Program-made: the position numbers and the translations under genes
Shown here: in pieces, positions 23,762-30,621 of the stretch
How positions within the stretch are numbered: the first letter of the stretch is position 1
Layout: each line of letters starts with the position of its first letter
DNA from: Kroppenstedtia guangzhouensis
GTDB lineage: Bacteria; Bacillota; Bacilli; Thermoactinomycetales; DSM-45169
Reading direction: 5' to 3'
Assembly (NCBI RefSeq): GCF_014637345.1
Contig: NZ_BMEX01000021.1
Span: forward strand, 1 to 38,647
Length of the DNA: 38,647 nt
The notes under the pieces: generated by a model
Told to the model about the DNA's origin: nothing
What the model saw: the letters and a program-made list of their open reading frames with translations, nothing else
The model's database searches: none

Positions 23762-24886
23762 TCAGCCATTCGCCTTGGCTGGTTGGTTGGCTGACTCATC
23801 CGCCGGTTGTTTCTTCAACCATCCGAGAACTTTGGCTGCTTGGTGCCGGGTAACTCCGGCCATTTCAGCCAATCCTCTTTGACTCGGCCACTTCCCATTT
23901 TCCCTTCGGTATTCCTCAGCCATTTCAGCCACTTTTGAGTTTGGCTGAATAGTTGATTTTGCTACCCCTTTGTCCGTCTTGGTTGGTTGGTTGGTCGTGG
24001 CTGGTTGACTGTCTTTCTTTTGGCTGGTTGGCTGGTTGGCTGTTTCAACCGGTTGGTTGACCCTGGCCGGTGGATGGTTGGTCGATTCAGCTGGCTGGTT
24101 GGCTGATTCGTTGGTTGTGGCTGACTTTGGTTGGTCGGCCACCGCCTGGTCGATGTTGGCTGACTTGGTCGTCTTGGCTGGCTGGTTGACACTGGCTGAA
24201 GTGGCTGAGTGGTTGGCCGATGGCTGGCTGATTTTGGTCGTGGCCGGTTGGTTGGTTGACTGATGGCTGGTTGATCCGGCCACTTGGTTGGTTGGTTGAC
24301 TGGTTGACTCTGGCTGAGTGGCCGTTTTTGGTTGGCTGACCTTGACCGTCTGGCTGACGGCTGGTTGATGGTTGGTTGATTCAGCCAGTGGCTGACCGGT
24401 TGGCTGGTTGCTGGCTGACCATTGGCCGAAAATGCGGGTCAACCAACCCCGCCCCTTCCGCTTGGCTGGCTGGTTGGTTGAGGTATTGGTCAGTACCTTT
24501 TCAACCGCCAGGACCAGGGATGGAGGAACAACCCCCAGCGCAAGCCCGACCACTCCATATCCCATCCCGCTCCGCAAGTTGGCCGCCCCGACGACCATAG
24601 TCGGGATGAAGAAAAAAACGATAGTGCCCGGATTCAATGGCCGACCATGTGCTCGATCCAGAATGATGAGAAGAAGTCCAACCACAAAAGCAATTTCCAC
24701 CCCGGCCACAAATGCGATTGCTTCCCATCCATGGTATTGGTGCGCCTCCGCCAAGGCCAAGGTATGGCTGATCGAAACCGCCTGCATGCAGACGAAGACA
24801 GCCAGTGATCCGATGAATGCAAGGAGCCTCAAGAGTTTGAGTTTCCAGTTTTCAAACAGCCCTTTCAACCACTTGAAAAATTTCAT
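23762..24886 (-). CDS. membrane-anchored HTH protein with Asn/Gln/Pro/Thr repeat linker
   Basis: A 374-residue protein in three parts. Residues 1-130 hold about four membrane helices (LLRLLAFIGSLAVFVCMQAV, FVAGVEIAFVVGLLLIILD, IVFFFIPTMVVGAANL, GLALGVVPPSLVLAV). Residues about 138-310 are a low-complexity linker with many NQPA/NQPT/SQPT units. The last 60 residues are a winged or simple HTH (EEYRRENGKWPSQRGLAEMAG, then TRHQAAKVLGWLKKQ). The layout recalls DUF2637/Spd-like membrane proteins with a C-terminal HTH. The DNA of the linker is GGTTGG repeats on the plus strand. It may tether phage DNA to the membrane; this is inference. Confidence 0.75.
   Translation of the reverse strand: MKFFKWLKGLFENWKLKLLRLLAFIGSLAVFVCMQAVSISHTLALAEAHQYHGWEAIAFVAGVEIAFVVGLLLIILDRAHGRPLNPGTIVFFFIPTMVVGAANLRSGMGYGVVGLALGVVPPSLVLAVEKVLTNTSTNQPAKRKGRGWLTRIFGQWSASNQPTGQPLAESTNHQPAVSQTVKVSQPKTATQPESTSQPTNQVAGSTSHQSTNQPATTKISQPSANHSATSASVNQPAKTTKSANIDQAVADQPKSATTNESANQPAESTNHPPARVNQPVETANQPTSQKKDSQPATTNQPTKTDKGVAKSTIQPNSKVAEMAEEYRRENGKWPSQRGLAEMAGVTRHQAAKVLGWLKKQPADESANQPAKANG
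23981..24480 (+). repeat. GGTTGG-rich degenerate tandem repeat tract
   Basis: On the plus strand the linker of the membrane-HTH gene is a run of GGTTGG/GGCTGG hexamer-like units, for example GGTTGGTTGGTTGG at 23981-23994. It encodes the Asn-Gln-Pro/Ala units on the other strand. Short two-tetrad G-quadruplexes could form on this strand, and copy number may vary by slippage. Confidence 0.7.
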
Positions 24887-24943
24887 CCCAATCCCCACTT
24901 TCTTTCTATGTATCCGGCCCCGAATCGCCCGGAGCCGTTTCTG

Positions 24944-25021
24944 TCAACGTGTCAGAATGAAAGTGATGACAAGGCCCCAAAACCCTAAAGGGAACAATAT
25001 ATATGCAAGTGTACCGCTCAC
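24944..25021 (-). CDS. 25-residue hydrophobic peptide
   Basis: GTG start with GGAGGTGAGAGG just upstream. It encodes one membrane helix (LAYILFPLGFWGLVITFIL) ending TR. It lies between an unknown early gene (overlapping its stop by 4 bases) and the membrane-HTH gene. A good ribosome site supports it, but the gene is very short. Confidence 0.5.
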   Translation of the reverse strand: MSGTLAYILFPLGFWGLVITFILTR

Positions 25022-25233
25022 CCTCTCACCTCCTCCTGATACAACCACCGGGCCGCCTCAGCCCGTGATCCCTGAATAGTGTCCATATCCTCCGGTGTCC
25101 GTCCGGCGCGGTAAAGCTCCCGCGCCGCCTTCCGGACATATCCGATTCGCTTCCTCCCGACCTGCACCGCCCATAGAGCGGGCGTTTGCGACGTGGCTGG
25201 TTTCACCTTTTCAAATGCCCATGGTTTGCTCAT
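25018..25233 (-). CDS. 71-residue basic protein, unknown
   Basis: ATG at 25233 (MSKPWAFEKVKPA) is about 10 bases after AGGAGG and overlaps the stop of the preceding small gene (ATGA). The protein is basic, with KRIGYVRKAARELYRAGR and a C-terminal AARWLYQEEVRG. No known domain is seen; a nucleic-acid binder is possible. Confidence 0.65.
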   Translation of the reverse strand: MSKPWAFEKVKPATSQTPALWAVQVGRKRIGYVRKAARELYRAGRTPEDMDTIQGSRAEAARWLYQEEVRG

Positions 25234-25337
25234 CTTGCCGATTCCTCCTGTTTCTTTGCTAACCTCCGGTATAGATTGCCGTATTTGACCACAGACTTTA
25301 TGGCTGCCAGTATGATTTCTTTCGGCAGTTTCTTCAC
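25230..25337 (-). CDS. 35-residue basic helical peptide
   Basis: GTG start, 7 bases after GGAGGG, gives MKKLPKEIILAAIKSVVKYG and then NLYRRLAKKQEESAR. The stop overlaps the next gene's ATG and the start overlaps the previous gene's stop (GTGA), so it is translationally chained with both. Function unknown. Confidence 0.6.
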   Translation of the reverse strand: MKKLPKEIILAAIKSVVKYGNLYRRLAKKQEESAR

Positions 25338-25759
25338 CCTTCATCCCTCCGATCCATCGAACCCAGCAGGCCATACCCCGCCAGATCCGCCCATGCATTT
25401 TCCTCACCTTGGTTCCCGTTCGCAATCCGGGATAGCTTGTCGGTCACTCTCGCAATCCCAAGCACGTCATGATACTGATCCGGCCTAATCCCGTCCGGGT
25501 AGAGTGTCCGGAGAATCGCCGCCGCTTTGCCCCAACTGTCGCCATATTCCCGCTGTTTCCGGTCAACCAATGCCCCGATTTCCCGAGCTTTTTCCTCGTA
25601 CTTGCCGGGCTTGTTTCTTTCCTGAATCATGTTCCGGAAATTCGCCTCACCCTCCGCCGCCTCTTCCTTCATCGGGCCATGATGGACGCCCACCCGCTCA
25701 CCGGACATCGTATCAACAACATAGCTGTGATTCTCCCCGTGTTCCGCTCTGTACCTCAT
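25334..25759 (-). CDS. MazG-like / DUF1599-type nucleotide metabolism protein
   Basis: A 141-residue protein. Residues about 70-135 have KQREYGDSWGKAAAILRTLYP...DQYHDVLGIARVTDKLSRI...EENAWADLAGYGLLG, matching the all-helical DUF1599/DUF6378 family related to MazG-type NTP pyrophosphohydrolases and found with modified-nucleotide genes in phages. The N-terminal 55 residues are unrelated. ATG overlaps the previous stop (ATGA), with AAGGGGGATGA upstream. The substrate is unknown. Confidence 0.65.
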   Translation of the reverse strand: MRYRAEHGENHSYVVDTMSGERVGVHHGPMKEEAAEGEANFRNMIQERNKPGKYEEKAREIGALVDRKQREYGDSWGKAAAILRTLYPDGIRPDQYHDVLGIARVTDKLSRIANGNQGEENAWADLAGYGLLGSMDRRDEG

Positions 25760-26037
25760 TTGTCATCCCCCTTGAATATCACTTTGATTTCCCGGTCATC
25801 CACCACAAACCGCTCCACCTTCAAATTCATGTGTGCCGCCGTGATTTGCTTGTTGAGAGATTGCAGGACGGCGGCAAGTGTCCGCCCTGTCATCTTCTCC
25901 GGCAGTAACACCCGACGTGTGAGAAAGGAAATCCTTTCGGCCTGCTCCTTGCGTTGCCGTTTCTCTCTCTGTTGGCGCTGATAGGCTGGGTCATTCTCCC
26001 GGGTCATCTGCGCCCAACTGTCCAGGGCTTTACTCAT
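25756..26037 (-). CDS. 93-residue basic protein, unknown
   Basis: Starts MSKALDSWAQMTREND; residues 15-35 are very rich in Arg, Gln and Lys (QRQQREKRQRKEQAER), and the C-terminal half looks alpha/beta (LNLKVERFVVDDREIKVIF-like strands). The start overlaps the end of the coiled-coil gene, and AAAGG lies upstream. No domain recognised. Confidence 0.65.
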   Translation of the reverse strand: MSKALDSWAQMTRENDPAYQRQQREKRQRKEQAERISFLTRRVLLPEKMTGRTLAAVLQSLNKQITAAHMNLKVERFVVDDREIKVIFKGDDK

Positions 26038-26650
26038 TGCTTTTTAACCTTTCAACACTTGCATTTACTAAGTTCGTCATAACGCCAAGAGCGGAAATCA
26101 GATCGTTTTGGTTTTCTATCAATGTGGTGATTAATTGATTTCTCTGTTCTTCATCCACTGAGATTTCAAGCGCTTCCCGGTAACCCTCTACCTTCTTTGT
26201 CAGTGCGTCCCGCTCTTTCATAAACTGATCCCGTTGTTTCTCTAATGATTCCGCCTCAAATTCCCAATGCATCGCTCGCTTCTTCCAATGCGCCGCCGCG
26301 TTTTCTTGCGCGTCCCTTTCCTCTCGTGTATGCTTCAACTCCTCGTCAAGCTCATGAATGCTCCCAGCTTCGACAGCCTCTTGAAACTCTTCGACCTCTT
26401 TTTTCAGTCGATCCCGCTCCGCCTTGACCTCTCCCAATTCGCATTCCAGTTGATCCACCCGGTTGTTGAGTAAATCCCGAACCCGTATCAGTTCCTTCCA
26501 ATGCTCAACCAATTCCGCATTCGCTTGCTCAAGCTCGTTGGAAATTTCTTTAGATGCGTGCTTCACGCCCGCCGTAAAATCATTTACGGGTGGGTATCCA
26601 GTCCGCTTCTCAACTTGAGCCTTCAACTTTTCCATGGGTTCCAACACCAT
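26030..26650 (-). CDS. coiled-coil protein, unknown
   Basis: A 206-residue protein that is almost entirely coiled coil (about residues 30-190), with heptads such as LNNRVDQLECELGEVKAERD and many Glu/Lys/Arg. The first 25 residues (MEKLKAQVEKRTGYPPVN) may be a separate head. GTG/ATG start pair with GGGAGGG nine bases upstream; I use the ATG at 26650. It could be an oligomeric scaffold or an early regulator, but there is no specific evidence. Confidence 0.6.
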   Translation of the reverse strand: MVLEPMEKLKAQVEKRTGYPPVNDFTAGVKHASKEISNELEQANAELVEHWKELIRVRDLLNNRVDQLECELGEVKAERDRLKKEVEEFQEAVEAGSIHELDEELKHTREERDAQENAAAHWKKRAMHWEFEAESLEKQRDQFMKERDALTKKVEGYREALEISVDEEQRNQLITTLIENQNDLISALGVMTNLVNASVERLKSNE

Positions 26651-26656
26651 CACCGA

Positions 26657-26794
26657 TCACCCTCCCTTAGTTTTTTTGGACTCCCTCCGGTCAAGTAACC
26701 AAAGGATGAAGTAGAATAGCAACCCGGCCACACTCCCGATGATCAAGGCCACCGCAAGAAGTCCAGCAATGACCAGAAAATTCAGGATCACCAT
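26657..26794 (-). CDS. 45-residue single-pass membrane protein
   Basis: An ATG gives a strongly hydrophobic helix (VILNFLVIAGLLAVALIIGS, then VAGLLFYFILWLL) and a basic tail (DRRESKKTKGG). The start is uncertain because the nearest good ribosome site (GAGGAGGGG) is about 20 bases upstream of it. The stop is followed directly by the coiled-coil gene. Confidence 0.55.
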   Translation of the reverse strand: MVILNFLVIAGLLAVALIIGSVAGLLFYFILWLLDRRESKKTKGG

Positions 26795-26801
26795 GACAAG
26801 A

Positions 26802-27119
26802 TCAAGCGTTTCTATGATCGGTTATCCCCTCCTCTATCAGCTTCTTGAACAGTTCCGCTGGCATCACCACGATCCAATCCCGACGATCCGCTTTCAATGC
26901 AAGTGCGTCCACCGCTTCCTCTTCCAACCACCGGTATATCGTCTTGAATCCGTCTTTGCGGGCTTTCACCTCCCAGCGTAGGCCCAGCCCGGTGACATCC
27001 CCGGTGTGGGCTTCCCCGGCGTGTTTTGCCGCGCCCGAGAGCGGGACGCGCTGACCGCCGATGAGTGCGGCGAACTCCCTTTCCCTCCGGCTCCCCTTCT
27101 GTTTTTGCATCCGGCCCAT
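26802..27119 (-). CDS. Holliday junction resolvase-like PD-(D/E)XK nuclease
   Basis: A 105-residue protein with the pattern of phage and archaeal resolvases: RREREFAALIGGQRVPLSGAAKHAG, then TGDVTGL (acidic residue) and LRWEVKARKDGFKTIYRWL, in which E-x-K is the catalytic core, followed by DWIVVMPAELF. It cuts branched DNA during replication or packaging. ATG overlaps the stop of the previous gene (TAATG), with GGGGGTGGG upstream. Confidence 0.85.
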   Translation of the reverse strand: MGRMQKQKGSRREREFAALIGGQRVPLSGAAKHAGEAHTGDVTGLGLRWEVKARKDGFKTIYRWLEEEAVDALALKADRRDWIVVMPAELFKKLIEEGITDHRNA

Positions 27120-27472
27120 TAGCCCACCCCCAGCCGTTCAGCTTCGGCTTGATATGCGGGGAGTATTTTCTCATGTGTTTCAAGCATCTTTTTTCTTTGC
27201 TCAAGTTCCACCGTCCATGTTTTGATGGCCTTTTTTCTTTTCTTAGCCATGTGTTGGTGGAAGGGTGAAGGCTTCGCCAACCACTTTTGGGCTTCTTCTC
27301 TCCATCTTTCTATAGTTTCTTCTATATACGGGACGTCCGATCTCAGCCACTTCACTAGATCCCCGTAGTAATTGGCCTTGAATCGGATGAACTCCATATA
27401 ATCCATGGGCCGTTTGACTCCGTTCTTTGTGGCATTTTCTACGTGACGCTTATGTTCCGCCCGAAGATCCAT
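27119..27472 (-). CDS. 117-residue helical protein, unknown
   Basis: Begins MDLRAEHKRHVENATKNG. It is Lys/Arg/Glu-rich and helical (VPYIEETIERWREEAQKWL, MAKKRKKAIKTWTVELEQRKKM). It overlaps the dUTPase stop by one base, with GAGGGA upstream. No known domain. Confidence 0.6.
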   Translation of the reverse strand: MDLRAEHKRHVENATKNGVKRPMDYMEFIRFKANYYGDLVKWLRSDVPYIEETIERWREEAQKWLAKPSPFHQHMAKKRKKAIKTWTVELEQRKKMLETHEKILPAYQAEAERLGVG

Positions 27473-27951
27473 CAGTATCCCTCTTCTTGGCGTTGATGAT
27501 TGATTTCGTTTTTCTTCAGATATGCTTTTTCAATTTCACTAAAGGTGAACCCCAACATATGCCCCAATCCGAGGAAAGATCCGAGTAGATCTTCCCATTC
27601 CATCGGTGTTCCATCTTCGTTCGTGAAGGCCATCAGTGATTTAAATTGATCTGAAATTGTATACTGACGCGGAATGTATTTTGGTAAATCGGATGATTCT
27701 ATTCCCATATCCAACCCGATTGAAAGGACGAAGTGAAAGCAATCGACATACTCCTCCAACATTCTCTTGATTCGCGGTTTTTGGTCATTGCTCCAAAACT
27801 TGAACCCCCGCCATTCGTTCGCCAACTCCCCAAGCTCCACTTGCAGGGCTAAGACTTTGTCGCCCCATAAAGATCGGCCCTCTAACCCTTTTTCTTTTAC
27901 AATCCGGTCATCCAATTCTTTTTGTATCTGAAACAATTTGATTAGATCCAT
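27472..27951 (-). CDS. dimeric dUTPase
   Basis: A 159-residue all-helical dUTP diphosphatase of the dUTPase_2/MazG superfamily. Motifs: VLALQVELGELANEWRGFKFW (metal-binding E-x-x-E) and RMLEEYVDCFHFVLSIGLDMG (E-x-x-x-D), with the family's C-terminal YLKKNEINHQRQEEGY. It keeps uracil out of phage DNA and makes dUMP for dTMP synthesis. ATG at 27951, nine bases after AAGGGAGG. Confidence 0.92.
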   Translation of the reverse strand: MDLIKLFQIQKELDDRIVKEKGLEGRSLWGDKVLALQVELGELANEWRGFKFWSNDQKPRIKRMLEEYVDCFHFVLSIGLDMGIESSDLPKYIPRQYTISDQFKSLMAFTNEDGTPMEWEDLLGSFLGLGHMLGFTFSEIEKAYLKKNEINHQRQEEGY

Positions 27952-27952
27952 T

Positions 27953-28228
27953 TTATTTTTCCTCCCTTTTTGTCCCGAACCATCCCCCGGGCCGTATGCT
28001 GATCTCCCCTTTGTTTGCTCTGTCGATGACCAAAACCGCCACCTCTTCCTGCGTCCGGCCCAACTTCTCCGCAATCTGGCCGCAATCCCAACCGCGTTCC
28101 CACATCTCCTGAAACGCCCAAACGTCTTGCATATCCCAATGGAAATTCAGTTCCTCCAGGGCCGTGTAAATGTATCGCCGCTTGTGCTTCATATAGTCCC
28201 GTTCAAGACTTCCCGCAACCGCCGACAT
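27953..28228 (-). CDS. HTH protein, phage regulatory type
   Basis: A 91-residue protein. DMQDVWAFQEMWERGWDCG then IAEKLGRTQEEVAVLVIDRAN is a helix-turn-helix found in many Bacillus phage early proteins of unknown target. GTG (28231) or ATG (28228) follow GAGGAGGGGGG. It lies before dUTPase and after a small unknown gene. Confidence 0.75.
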   Translation of the reverse strand: MSAVAGSLERDYMKHKRRYIYTALEELNFHWDMQDVWAFQEMWERGWDCGQIAEKLGRTQEEVAVLVIDRANKGEISIRPGGWFGTKREEK

Positions 28229-28407
28229 CACTGCCCCCCTCCTCTTGCTGGGTGCCGTTCCCCGGTCAGCGCCTCCCACACCTCGATCAGCGCCCATGTC
28301 TTCCCGGAAAAGTACGCCGTCCGGGTCCCGGTCTCGCTATTGTTTCCGTCGTTCGCTTCCTTCCGGTTCCGTTCGATCTGCTGGTCAATCCACTCTTTCA
28401 TGGTCAT
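28228..28407 (-). CDS. 59-residue protein, unknown
   Basis: ATG with AGGAGG seven bases upstream, and its ATGA overlaps the end of the C5 methyltransferase. It begins MTMKEWIDQQIERNRKEAND and ends EALTGERHPARGGGQ. The stop overlaps the HTH gene's start (TGATG). No domain is recognised. Confidence 0.65.
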   Translation of the reverse strand: MTMKEWIDQQIERNRKEANDGNNSETGTRTAYFSGKTWALIEVWEALTGERHPARGGGQ

Positions 28408-29513
28408 TTTGTGGCCTCCTCATAATCTGATATTGCCTTCAGGATTGGGTAAATCTGTTGTGGTACCACCGCATTTCCCAATGCTTGTAGCCGTTCCCGC
28501 CGGTGCTTCCCGCCCTGTGTCAGTCTTGGAGCTTCCCATTCCCTCTGTGACTCCCCGAAAGCGGCGGGCCATCGGTATTGGTCCATCCAGGCGGGAACCC
28601 CATCAGATGCTCGACCCAATCGGGATTGAGTTGCCCCACCGTTCCCTCGTTGAAATTGATTGCATCGTTGAGGGTGTTGGTGACTCCCCGGCCTTTCGCC
28701 TTCAGGGTTTCCGGTTTTCGTCCCCCCTTCCACTCGGGAGTGGAAGGGGTAGGCCATGCATGCCGTGCCTGATCCGTGAGGGTGATCTGACTTTCGCCGG
28801 TTTTCATCACCCGCTCGAAATGCTCCCGGCTCTTCGGCCCCTGTCCGGCGTTGGCCGCTTGCAGTGTGCGCCAAGGTTGGAGTTTGACCATCCGCCCCAA
28901 ACTCAAACTGCAATTGTTCCCCGTCTGCACATGCCGCCGGATCGTCCCGTTTTTGGTCACTGTGTATTTGTCGTTCTTCCCGACGATTGCCCCCGTTGTT
29001 GCGTCTGCTGAGAGAGGAGTGGGCCACGATAAAGACCCTCTCTCTTTTGTGCGGAGCGCCGACGCTTGCAGCTGGAAGTAAGAACGCCCGGCAGGTGTAA
29101 CCTTCACCTTCCAAGTCAGCAAGTACAGAGTCGATGCCCAGCGTGATGTGCCCAGCAACGTTCTCTCCAACCACCCAATTGGGCCGCGTTTCCTGGATAA
29201 TTCTAAACATCTCTGGCCAGAGGTGGCGGTCATCCGTCTCTCCCTTTCGCTTCCCGGCTGACGAGAAAGGCTGGCAAGGGTATCCTCCGAGAACAATGTC
29301 AATTGTTCGGTCATCGTCCATCACTCCATCCTCTTCCAGACATTCACGGGTAATCCCATGAACGTCAGTGTATATGGGCACCCCCGGCCAGTGCCGGGAA
29401 AGAACCTGCTGACAATATGGCTCGATCTCGCAAAAGGCGGCGGTTTCGATCCCGGCCCAGTGTGCTGCTAGGGCAATGCCACCGATCCCCGAAAACAAAT
29501 CCAGTGCCCGCAT
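28404..29513 (-). CDS. DNA (cytosine-5) methyltransferase
   Basis: A 369-residue C5 methyltransferase. Motif I DLFSGIGG (5-12), motif IV GGYPCQPFSSAGK with catalytic Cys80, motif VI ENVAG (117-121), and motif VIII KRERVFIVAH (around 158). The target-recognition region follows (about 170-330), then QALGNAVVPQQIYPIL (motifs IX/X). It methylates cytosine C5, probably to resist restriction. The target-recognition region has unusual Arg/Gly/His composition because a second frame overlaps it. ATG after GAGGAGGCGGCAGG. Confidence 0.93.
   Translation of the reverse strand: MRALDLFSGIGGIALAAHWAGIETAAFCEIEPYCQQVLSRHWPGVPIYTDVHGITRECLEEDGVMDDDRTIDIVLGGYPCQPFSSAGKRKGETDDRHLWPEMFRIIQETRPNWVVGENVAGHITLGIDSVLADLEGEGYTCRAFLLPAASVGAPHKRERVFIVAHSSLSRRNNGGNRREERQIHSDQKRDDPAACADGEQLQFEFGADGQTPTLAHTASGQRRTGAEEPGAFRAGDENRRKSDHPHGSGTACMAYPFHSRVEGGTKTGNPEGERPGSHQHPQRCNQFQRGNGGATQSRLGRASDGVPAWMDQYRWPAAFGESQREWEAPRLTQGGKHRRERLQALGNAVVPQQIYPILKAISDYEEATK
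28520..29314 (-). CDS. phage protein encoded in another frame inside the C5 methyltransferase gene
   Basis: A 264-residue open frame lies entirely within the methyltransferase gene. It begins MTEQLTLFSEDTLASLS with ATG nine bases after GGAG, and contains the characteristic segments RMTATSGQRCLELS, TSRWASTLYLLTWKVK, WPTPLSADAT, HAWPTPSTPEW and LNPDWVEHLMGFPPGW. These segments recur as an independent phage protein family, often next to or annotated as DNA methylases. Its length and match to that pattern make it a real second gene rather than a shadow. The function is unknown. Confidence 0.75.
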   Translation of the reverse strand: MTEQLTLFSEDTLASLSRQPGSERERRMTATSGQRCLELSRKRGPIGWLERTLLGTSRWASTLYLLTWKVKVTPAGRSYFQLQASALRTKERGSLSWPTPLSADATTGAIVGKNDKYTVTKNGTIRRHVQTGNNCSLSLGRMVKLQPWRTLQAANAGQGPKSREHFERVMKTGESQITLTDQARHAWPTPSTPEWKGGRKPETLKAKGRGVTNTLNDAINFNEGTVGQLNPDWVEHLMGFPPGWTNTDGPPLSGSHRGNGKLQD

Positions 29514-29525
29514 CCTGCCGCCTCC

Positions 29526-30335
29526 TCATAAACCACAATGGCCTTCACATTCGTTTGCAAACAGGTCCAAAGTTCCTTGATTCTCGCTTAAATCAACTTC
29601 CTCAAGCGGGACACATGACCGATGGAGAAACGCCTGACCTTTCAGTTTCGGCAGGTTCCTGATCTTCCGGTCGAAATAAACCGCCTCCATCCACTCTTCC
29701 GGGTTGTTCCGCTTCAATTCCAACCAGGCGATATCATCATGGAACGGGCAACCGATACAAGAACTTTTTGGTGGGACCCGGTACCGGTTCCGTCTGAGCC
29801 AAGTGGTGCAGGCAACCCGGTCCATGTTCTTCTCGATCAGTGGAAACCGGTGTTCCATCCATTTCTTCCGGGATGGTTTCATCCGCTCGATCTCGTCCAG
29901 GCTGATTCCCATCCACATGACCACCGCGCCCTCCGGGATTCTCCCGCGTGGCCCTACCCCCAGCAACCGACGCACCTCCCGATGGATCGGCGCGATCTTG
30001 TATTCTTGGGTGCATTGCCGCATCACCATGCCTTTTTCCCCATTCTCGTCCAGAGTGAAAAACGGCATGGATGCAATTCGTTTTTTATCGCCTCTCAGAT
30101 GGTCGTATACATCATCCCGGATGTTTCCGTTTGACACCCGGATTACCTGGACCCCGTGTTTCGCTGCCTCTTTTTCCAACCATTTCAGGTACTCGTAAAC
30201 ATGCAACGGTTCCCATCCGGTATCCGCAAAGATCGCGTATTTCGGTTTGGGTTCGATCTCCCCACGGGCCGCCATAAGAAGCATGGTGGTCGACTGAACA
30301 CCAGCCCCCAGACTGATGACGTGCATCTGTTCCAC
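29526..30335 (-). CDS. PAPS reductase-like / adenine nucleotide alpha-hydrolase protein
   Basis: A 269-residue protein of the phosphoadenosine phosphosulfate reductase-like superfamily. SLGAGVQSTTMLLMA (8-22) is the PP-loop that binds the nucleotide; IFADTGWEPLHVYEYL follows. A cluster of Cys (RVACTTW, SSCIGCPFHDD) may bind an iron-sulfur centre. Phage members are common and may modify nucleotides or DNA, as DndC does in phosphorothioation; this is inferred. GTG after GGGAGGTGG. It is the second gene of a transcript from the promoter at 30570-30598. Confidence 0.85.
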   Translation of the reverse strand: MEQMHVISLGAGVQSTTMLLMAARGEIEPKPKYAIFADTGWEPLHVYEYLKWLEKEAAKHGVQVIRVSNGNIRDDVYDHLRGDKKRIASMPFFTLDENGEKGMVMRQCTQEYKIAPIHREVRRLLGVGPRGRIPEGAVVMWMGISLDEIERMKPSRKKWMEHRFPLIEKNMDRVACTTWLRRNRYRVPPKSSCIGCPFHDDIAWLELKRNNPEEWMEAVYFDRKIRNLPKLKGQAFLHRSCVPLEEVDLSENQGTLDLFANECEGHCGL

Positions 30336-30349
30336 GGTTCCACCTCCCT

Positions 30350-30532
30350 TCAGGCTGAGAATAAGGATAATTGCTGTTGATCCGCCTGCTTGTGTACTGT
30401 TTTTCTCTGTTTTCGATACTCAGAGTAATGTTCATTAGCACTCAAAGAAGCGTGCCGCCCGCAACAGATCACCCAGCAGGCTGCCAAGACTTCGATTTCC
30501 CGGTCACACTTGCAGCATTTCCAGGTTTGCAC
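30350..30532 (-). CDS. 60-residue zinc-finger protein
   Basis: GTG start eight bases after GGAGG. It begins MQTWKCCKCDREIEVLAACW and continues with CCGRHASL, giving two Cys pairs that may bind zinc, followed by a helical tail (QADQQQLSLFSA). It is the first gene after the operator-controlled promoter. One operator-like sequence (30419-30433) lies inside it. Confidence 0.7.
   Translation of the reverse strand: MQTWKCCKCDREIEVLAACWVICCGRHASLSANEHYSEYRKQRKTVHKQADQQQLSLFSA
30419..30433. promoter_or_regulatory. operator-like sequence inside a coding region
   Basis: CTCAGAGTAATGTTC, identical over 15 bases to the operator at 36986-37000. It lies in the coding part of the zinc-finger gene about 140 bases after the promoter, where a bound repressor could act as a roadblock. 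Confidence 0.55.
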
Positions 30533-30551
30533 TCTCACCACCTCCAATACC

Positions 30552-30598
30552 TAAAGTAATGTTACTTTCATTATACAATCCCCAGAGCAATGTTACAA
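30552..30598 (-). promoter_or_regulatory. sigma-A promoter with two operators
   Basis: On the minus strand TTGTAA (30593-30598), 17 bases, TATAAT (30570-30575). One operator-like site, CAGAGCAATGTTA on the plus strand, lies in the spacer. A second, near-palindromic TAAAGTAATGTTACTTT, covers the start region just after the -10. It would drive the zinc-finger, PAPS-reductase-like and methyltransferase genes. Confidence 0.75.
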
Positions 30599-30599
30599 G

Positions 30600-30621
30600 G
30601 CTAAAAAAATCTTTTTTTAGC
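30600..30621. terminator. AT-rich hairpin overlapping the helicase stop codon
   Basis: GCTAAAAAAA and TTTTTTTAGC form a perfect inverted repeat with a 2-base centre. It overlaps the last codons of the DnaB-like gene and ends just before the -35 box of the next promoter, so it may separate the two transcripts. Confidence 0.55.

Noticed and set aside
24036-24263. Plus-strand frames encoding Gly/Trp/Leu-rich repeats in the GGTTGG tract
   Set aside because: They are the complement of the repeated linker of the membrane-HTH protein and have no ribosome site.
27938-29011. A 357-codon plus-strand frame opposite dUTPase and C5 methyltransferase genes
   Set aside because: Antisense to several well-supported genes, Pro/Ser/Arg-rich composition of a shadow frame.
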